Shown here piece by piece: positions 61,076 to 64,000 of a stretch of 64,000 bases of DNA. The notes under the pieces are model-generated. The model saw only the letters and a list, made by a program, of their open reading frames with translations. It was not told the origin of the DNA and did no database searches. How positions within the stretch are numbered: the stretch's first letter is position 1; every line of letters starts with the position of its first letter. The translations under genes were made by a program, and so were the position numbers. The stretch comes from Usitatibacter rugosus (GTDB taxonomy: Bacteria > Pseudomonadota > Gammaproteobacteria > Burkholderiales > Usitatibacteraceae), in NCBI RefSeq assembly GCF_013003965.1, contig NZ_CP053069.1:1953419-2017418 (forward strand), in the 5' to 3' direction.

Positions 61076-63751
61076 TCAGAACGGCCCGAGCGCGGCTCCG
61101 TTGGTGTCCTCGCGCCAGAAGAGGCCGCCGCCGACGTAGACCGGGCCTCGTTCGAACAGCACCGAGCGTGCGGTGCCCATGTACGCGGGGTCTTGATAGC
61201 TCCCGTACACGGACTGCGGCCGGTGCGTCACCAGCGGGTCGAGCACCTGGAGGGACGCCGTGGCAGGCGTGGTACCCACGAGGCGGAACCGCAGGAGCCC
61301 GCTGTACTGCCACGAGAACTGCTGCCACCCGGGGGGATCGTTGGGATTGGTCGCCTCGCCGCCGTGGATGCGCGCCGGAATGCCGAGCGTCGCCGTGCCG
61401 TCGGCATTGCGAAGCATGCTGAAGGCGTGGTGGCTCGCCGAGAGCGGCGACATGCTGCCCGTCTTGCCGAGCGGGATCCGTTGCATCTCGCGGGGCTGGC
61501 CGGCGTTCGAGACATCGAACAGCGTGAGCTGCAGGCCCAGCGTGACCGTGCGTCCACCGAGGATGGCCGTGTCCTGGCCGAACCCGAGCAGCAGGCCGCC
61601 GGGCAGCGGATGCAAGTATTCGGAGAAGCCCGGGACTTCGAGCGAGCCCGTGATGCGCGGGTCGGCGGGGTTCGCGAGGTCGACGACGTAGAGCGGATCG
61701 ACGCGGCGGAAGCTCACGGCGTAGAGCTTGTCGCCGGCGAAGCGCACGCCGTAGAGATCTTCCCCGGGCTTGCCGATCGGCTCCGTGCGTTGGCTGTTGG
61801 GGAGGAAGGACACCGTGCGCAGCAGGCCCGGTGCGATCGCGGAGGGCTCGAGGATCGTGAGGCGATTCTTCGTCGACGCACCCCACATCACGCCGCTCGC
61901 GGTCACCACGCGAAGCTTGCCGTCGGCCTCGCTCAGCCGGAAGGACATGCCATCCGGATCCGCGCGCACGCGGCCTTCGACCGTTCCGGACGCCACGAAG
62001 GCCGCATTGCCCGCAAGGCGGAGCTGGTGGATATCGGTCGTGTAGAACGACGTGTCTCCGCCCGTCACGCCCTCCGGGAGGGACGTGTAGCGCGAGCTCG
62101 CCAGGAACAGGTTGCCCGAGGAGACGTAGAGCGCGTCGGCCTGGCCGAGCAGGCCCACGGAGCTCACCGCCTGCGTGGCGAGGTCGATCGTCGTGACCGC
62201 GATGATCGCGGAGACGGGCGCACGTGCACCCTGCGGCGGGCTGTAGAGCGAGCGCGCGTCGACGAGCAGGTTGGGGGCACCGTTCTGGATGCGAATCTTC
62301 GGGAGCAAGTCCTCGAGGGGCGTCGCGGCGGCCAGCGCGAGATCGGCCGGATTGTTCGGCGGGGAATAGCGAATCCCGGCGACGCTCGGCGCGTGGCGCG
62401 TGACGAGATAGAGTCGATCGCCGATCCGGCGCGTGCTGAGGACGTGGCCGTCGATCTGCGCGTGCCACTGCGACTTCGGCAAGCCGTCGGCCCCCGCCTG
62501 CAGGATCTCGACGCGCGTCGTGCCGCCGAGCCACGATCCGGGAAACATCCAGGTGGGCGACTTGCCCGAGAACGGAACCGATCCCGTCACGGCGACGATC
62601 CGGCCACTGTCGACATAAAGGGCCGCACTGTAGGCCCGCTCCGTGGCACCCGCGGCGAGATCGACCTTGCCCACGATGGACAGCGCCTTCCCCCCGTCAT
62701 CGATGCGTGCCACGCGCAACACGGATACGCGCTGCGTGATGGATCCGGCGTACTCCGGATTCACCGGCGCCTCGGCGAACGTGTAGACGTAGCGTCCATC
62801 CGACTTCACGAGGTCGCCCTCGTCGACATCGGCTTCCTGCAGGTTGGTCGTGGAGAACGGGGCCGCGGGTGCGGGCGCCGAGAAATCGCCGGGGCTCGGA
62901 GGCGAATTGAGGATTCCGGCGACGAGGTAGGCCTTCAGGGCCGCGTCGCTGTCCACGCGCGCGAGCTGGCGATCGGCCGGACGCGTCGATGCGGGGCGGC
63001 CGAGTTGCTTCACCGGGGCGCCGTCCATCCCGACGCCGTCGGCCATCGGCACCGACACCTGGTTGCGAAGCACCAGGGCCGATTCGCCGTTGAAGGCGTA
63101 CGCGATGCGGCCGGCAGGCCTGTTGATCGAAGGCGTGTAGGCGCAGGTCGGGCAAGCGCCGGTCGCCGAGATCACCGCGAAGCTGTTGTCGGCATTGCGG
63201 TCGAAGCCCGAGTACCAGGTGGGCGCGCCCGTCGGGTCGTAGGTGTAGAGCACGCCGCCCTGGATGTCGCCCTGCTGCGTGAACGTGAGGCCCCAGCCCG
63301 AGTTCGCGGGATTGAAGTACGAGCCGGAGTGGTCGATCTCGTTGGGAACGCCCGATTGGATGAACGGCTCGATGTCGATCGTGCCGCTGGCGCCGGCGAT
63401 CGTGAAGTCGAGCGTGAGCTTCTCGGGATGGCGGATCGTGACCTTGAACGTGCCCGCCTGGACAGGCGCCTGCTTACGGCCCTCGGTCCAGCGGTGCTTC
63501 ATCAGCGGCCATGTGCTGCCGTCGAGGGGACCTTGCGCCGTGTACCAGATGGCGCGGCCGTCGGCTTCGTAGGTGTACCAGGTGGCCGCACCCGTCTCGC
63601 CCACGTTGAAGAGCTCGAGGCCCATGCCCGGACGCTGCGAATTCCACCAGAGCCCCTGCGTGAAGGGCGAGCGCTCCGCGAGGGTGGCGGAAAACGCGCT
63701 GAACGAGGCGGCGAGGGCGAGGAAACCGGCGACTAAGTGCTTGTAGGACAA
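61076..63751 (-). CDS. Secreted beta-propeller protein with two N-terminal WWN modules
   Basis: 891 residues. A signal peptide (MSYKHLVAGFLALAASFSAFS) is followed by two modules of the WWN type (GLWWNSQRPGMGLELFNVGE and SYFNPANSGWGLTFTQQGD) and, from about residue 270, a beta-propeller domain (TTNLQEADVDEGDLVKSDGRYVYTF is the entry motif of the PF09826-type beta-propeller family). No catalytic centre is seen. It is exported and may bind proteins or sugars. The TTG start has GGGAGA seven bases before it (GGGAGAAGCCC TTG). It lies 34 bases after the hydratase gene and splits it from the carboxylase gene. Confidence 0.8.
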   Translation of the reverse strand: MSYKHLVAGFLALAASFSAFSATLAERSPFTQGLWWNSQRPGMGLELFNVGETGAATWYTYEADGRAIWYTAQGPLDGSTWPLMKHRWTEGRKQAPVQAGTFKVTIRHPEKLTLDFTIAGASGTIDIEPFIQSGVPNEIDHSGSYFNPANSGWGLTFTQQGDIQGGVLYTYDPTGAPTWYSGFDRNADNSFAVISATGACPTCAYTPSINRPAGRIAYAFNGESALVLRNQVSVPMADGVGMDGAPVKQLGRPASTRPADRQLARVDSDAALKAYLVAGILNSPPSPGDFSAPAPAAPFSTTNLQEADVDEGDLVKSDGRYVYTFAEAPVNPEYAGSITQRVSVLRVARIDDGGKALSIVGKVDLAAGATERAYSAALYVDSGRIVAVTGSVPFSGKSPTWMFPGSWLGGTTRVEILQAGADGLPKSQWHAQIDGHVLSTRRIGDRLYLVTRHAPSVAGIRYSPPNNPADLALAAATPLEDLLPKIRIQNGAPNLLVDARSLYSPPQGARAPVSAIIAVTTIDLATQAVSSVGLLGQADALYVSSGNLFLASSRYTSLPEGVTGGDTSFYTTDIHQLRLAGNAAFVASGTVEGRVRADPDGMSFRLSEADGKLRVVTASGVMWGASTKNRLTILEPSAIAPGLLRTVSFLPNSQRTEPIGKPGEDLYGVRFAGDKLYAVSFRRVDPLYVVDLANPADPRITGSLEVPGFSEYLHPLPGGLLLGFGQDTAILGGRTVTLGLQLTLFDVSNAGQPREMQRIPLGKTGSMSPLSASHHAFSMLRNADGTATLGIPARIHGGEATNPNDPPGWQQFSWQYSGLLRFRLVGTTPATASLQVLDPLVTHRPQSVYGSYQDPAYMGTARSVLFERGPVYVGGGLFWREDTNGAALGPF

Positions 63752-63785
63752 GGGCTTCTCCCGCGTTCAGGGGAACGCAAGGATT

Positions 63786-64000
63786 CTACTCGGACGCGGG
63801 TTCCTCGGGGACCCAGGACGCTTTTCGCTTCTCGAGGAAGGCGCCGATGCCTTCCTTGCCCTCGGGCGAGGTGCGGATGCGGGCGATGCGGTCGGCCGTG
63901 TCCTGGAGGATCTCGCTGTGCATCGGGCGGTTCGCCACGGAGCGGATGAGGTCCTTCGCTTCGCGCTGAGCGACCGGGCCTGCGAGCAGCAGGGCATCGA
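63786..64000 (-). CDS. Enoyl-CoA hydratase family protein, C-terminal part (methylglutaconyl-CoA hydratase-like)
   Basis: The last about 71 residues, read from the window edge on the minus strand: LAGPVAQREAKDLIRSVAN, then IARIRTSPEGKEGIGAFLEKRKASW and a stop at 63786-63788. EGIGAFLEKRKASW is a usual C-terminus of crotonase-family hydratases. The position just before the methylcrotonyl-type carboxylase suggests LiuC, but the catalytic part lies outside the window. Confidence 0.8.
   Translation of the reverse strand, partial: DALLLAGPVAQREAKDLIRSVANRPMHSEILQDTADRIARIRTSPEGKEGIGAFLEKRKASWVPEEPASE

Overview
This is 64 kb of a GC-rich (about two thirds G+C by eye) Gram-negative chromosome. Bug/TctC-type receptors, MmgE/PrpD, exosortase H, long-form ArgG, SthA, tripartite RND efflux and many outer-membrane barrels point to a Betaproteobacterium. 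That assignment is inference; there is no rRNA or tRNA in the window to test it. I see no prophage, insertion sequence, CRISPR array or integrase. I call 51 genes, two of them cut by the window edges. No gene-free gap exceeds about 280 bases.

Layout. 1-7321 (+): branched-chain amino acid ABC permeases, an acyl-CoA synthetase, argG, sthA and an FAD oxidoreductase. 7297-9591 (-): a secreted S10-like carboxypeptidase with two N-terminal WWNPAESGWG modules. 9869-14076 (+): etfB, etfA, an acyl-CoA dehydrogenase and mntP, behind a TATAAT box and a perfect PsrA-like palindrome. 14078-15947: a small secreted protein and a PQQ-type sugar dehydrogenase. 15974-21862 (-): an RND efflux operon (outer-membrane factor, adaptor, permease); the permease carries an in-frame palindromic repeat. 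21939-24726: a secreted WWSPAESGRG protein, a diguanylate cyclase and an FAH-family enzyme. 24830-29118 (-): valine degradation genes (mmsA, mmsB, enoyl-CoA hydratase, 3-hydroxyisobutyryl-CoA hydrolase). 29284-30981 (+): an AspT/YidE-type transporter.

30995-37468 (-) is a tight five-gene operon: a receiver-only response regulator, a W/Y/G-rich exported protein, an SphA-like barrel, a BamA/surface-antigen barrel and a DUF1254 protein. Next come a barrel, ThrE, and a block (40027-43751) in which two paralogous lipoproteins flank an arylsulfatase and exosortase H with its partner. 43860-46573 (-) is a MASE1 histidine kinase with a FixJ-type regulator. 46738-51349 (+): two small exported proteins, then a Bug receptor with MmgE/PrpD and a 2-hydroxyacid dehydrogenase. 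51350-56956 (-) is a three-gene exported operon (coiled-coil/Calx-beta giant, small periplasmic protein, barrel), divergent from a LuxR-type regulator with a palindrome between them. 58181-64000 (-): RIO kinase, biotin-dependent carboxylase alpha subunit, beta-propeller protein and a partial enoyl-CoA hydratase (a leucine-degradation setting).

How it fits together. Several blocks serve branched-chain amino acid and acyl-CoA catabolism: uptake (livHM), activation, dehydrogenation with ETF, the valine branch (mms block) and probably the leucine branch (liuC/liuD-like). The other theme is the cell envelope, with at least five predicted barrels, several lipoproteins and three proteins sharing a WWN-x-ESGWG module. 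Translation coupling is unusually visible: 4-nt stop/start overlaps of all four NTGA types occur. Short palindromic repeats sit at gene ends and in several cases supply the stop codon.
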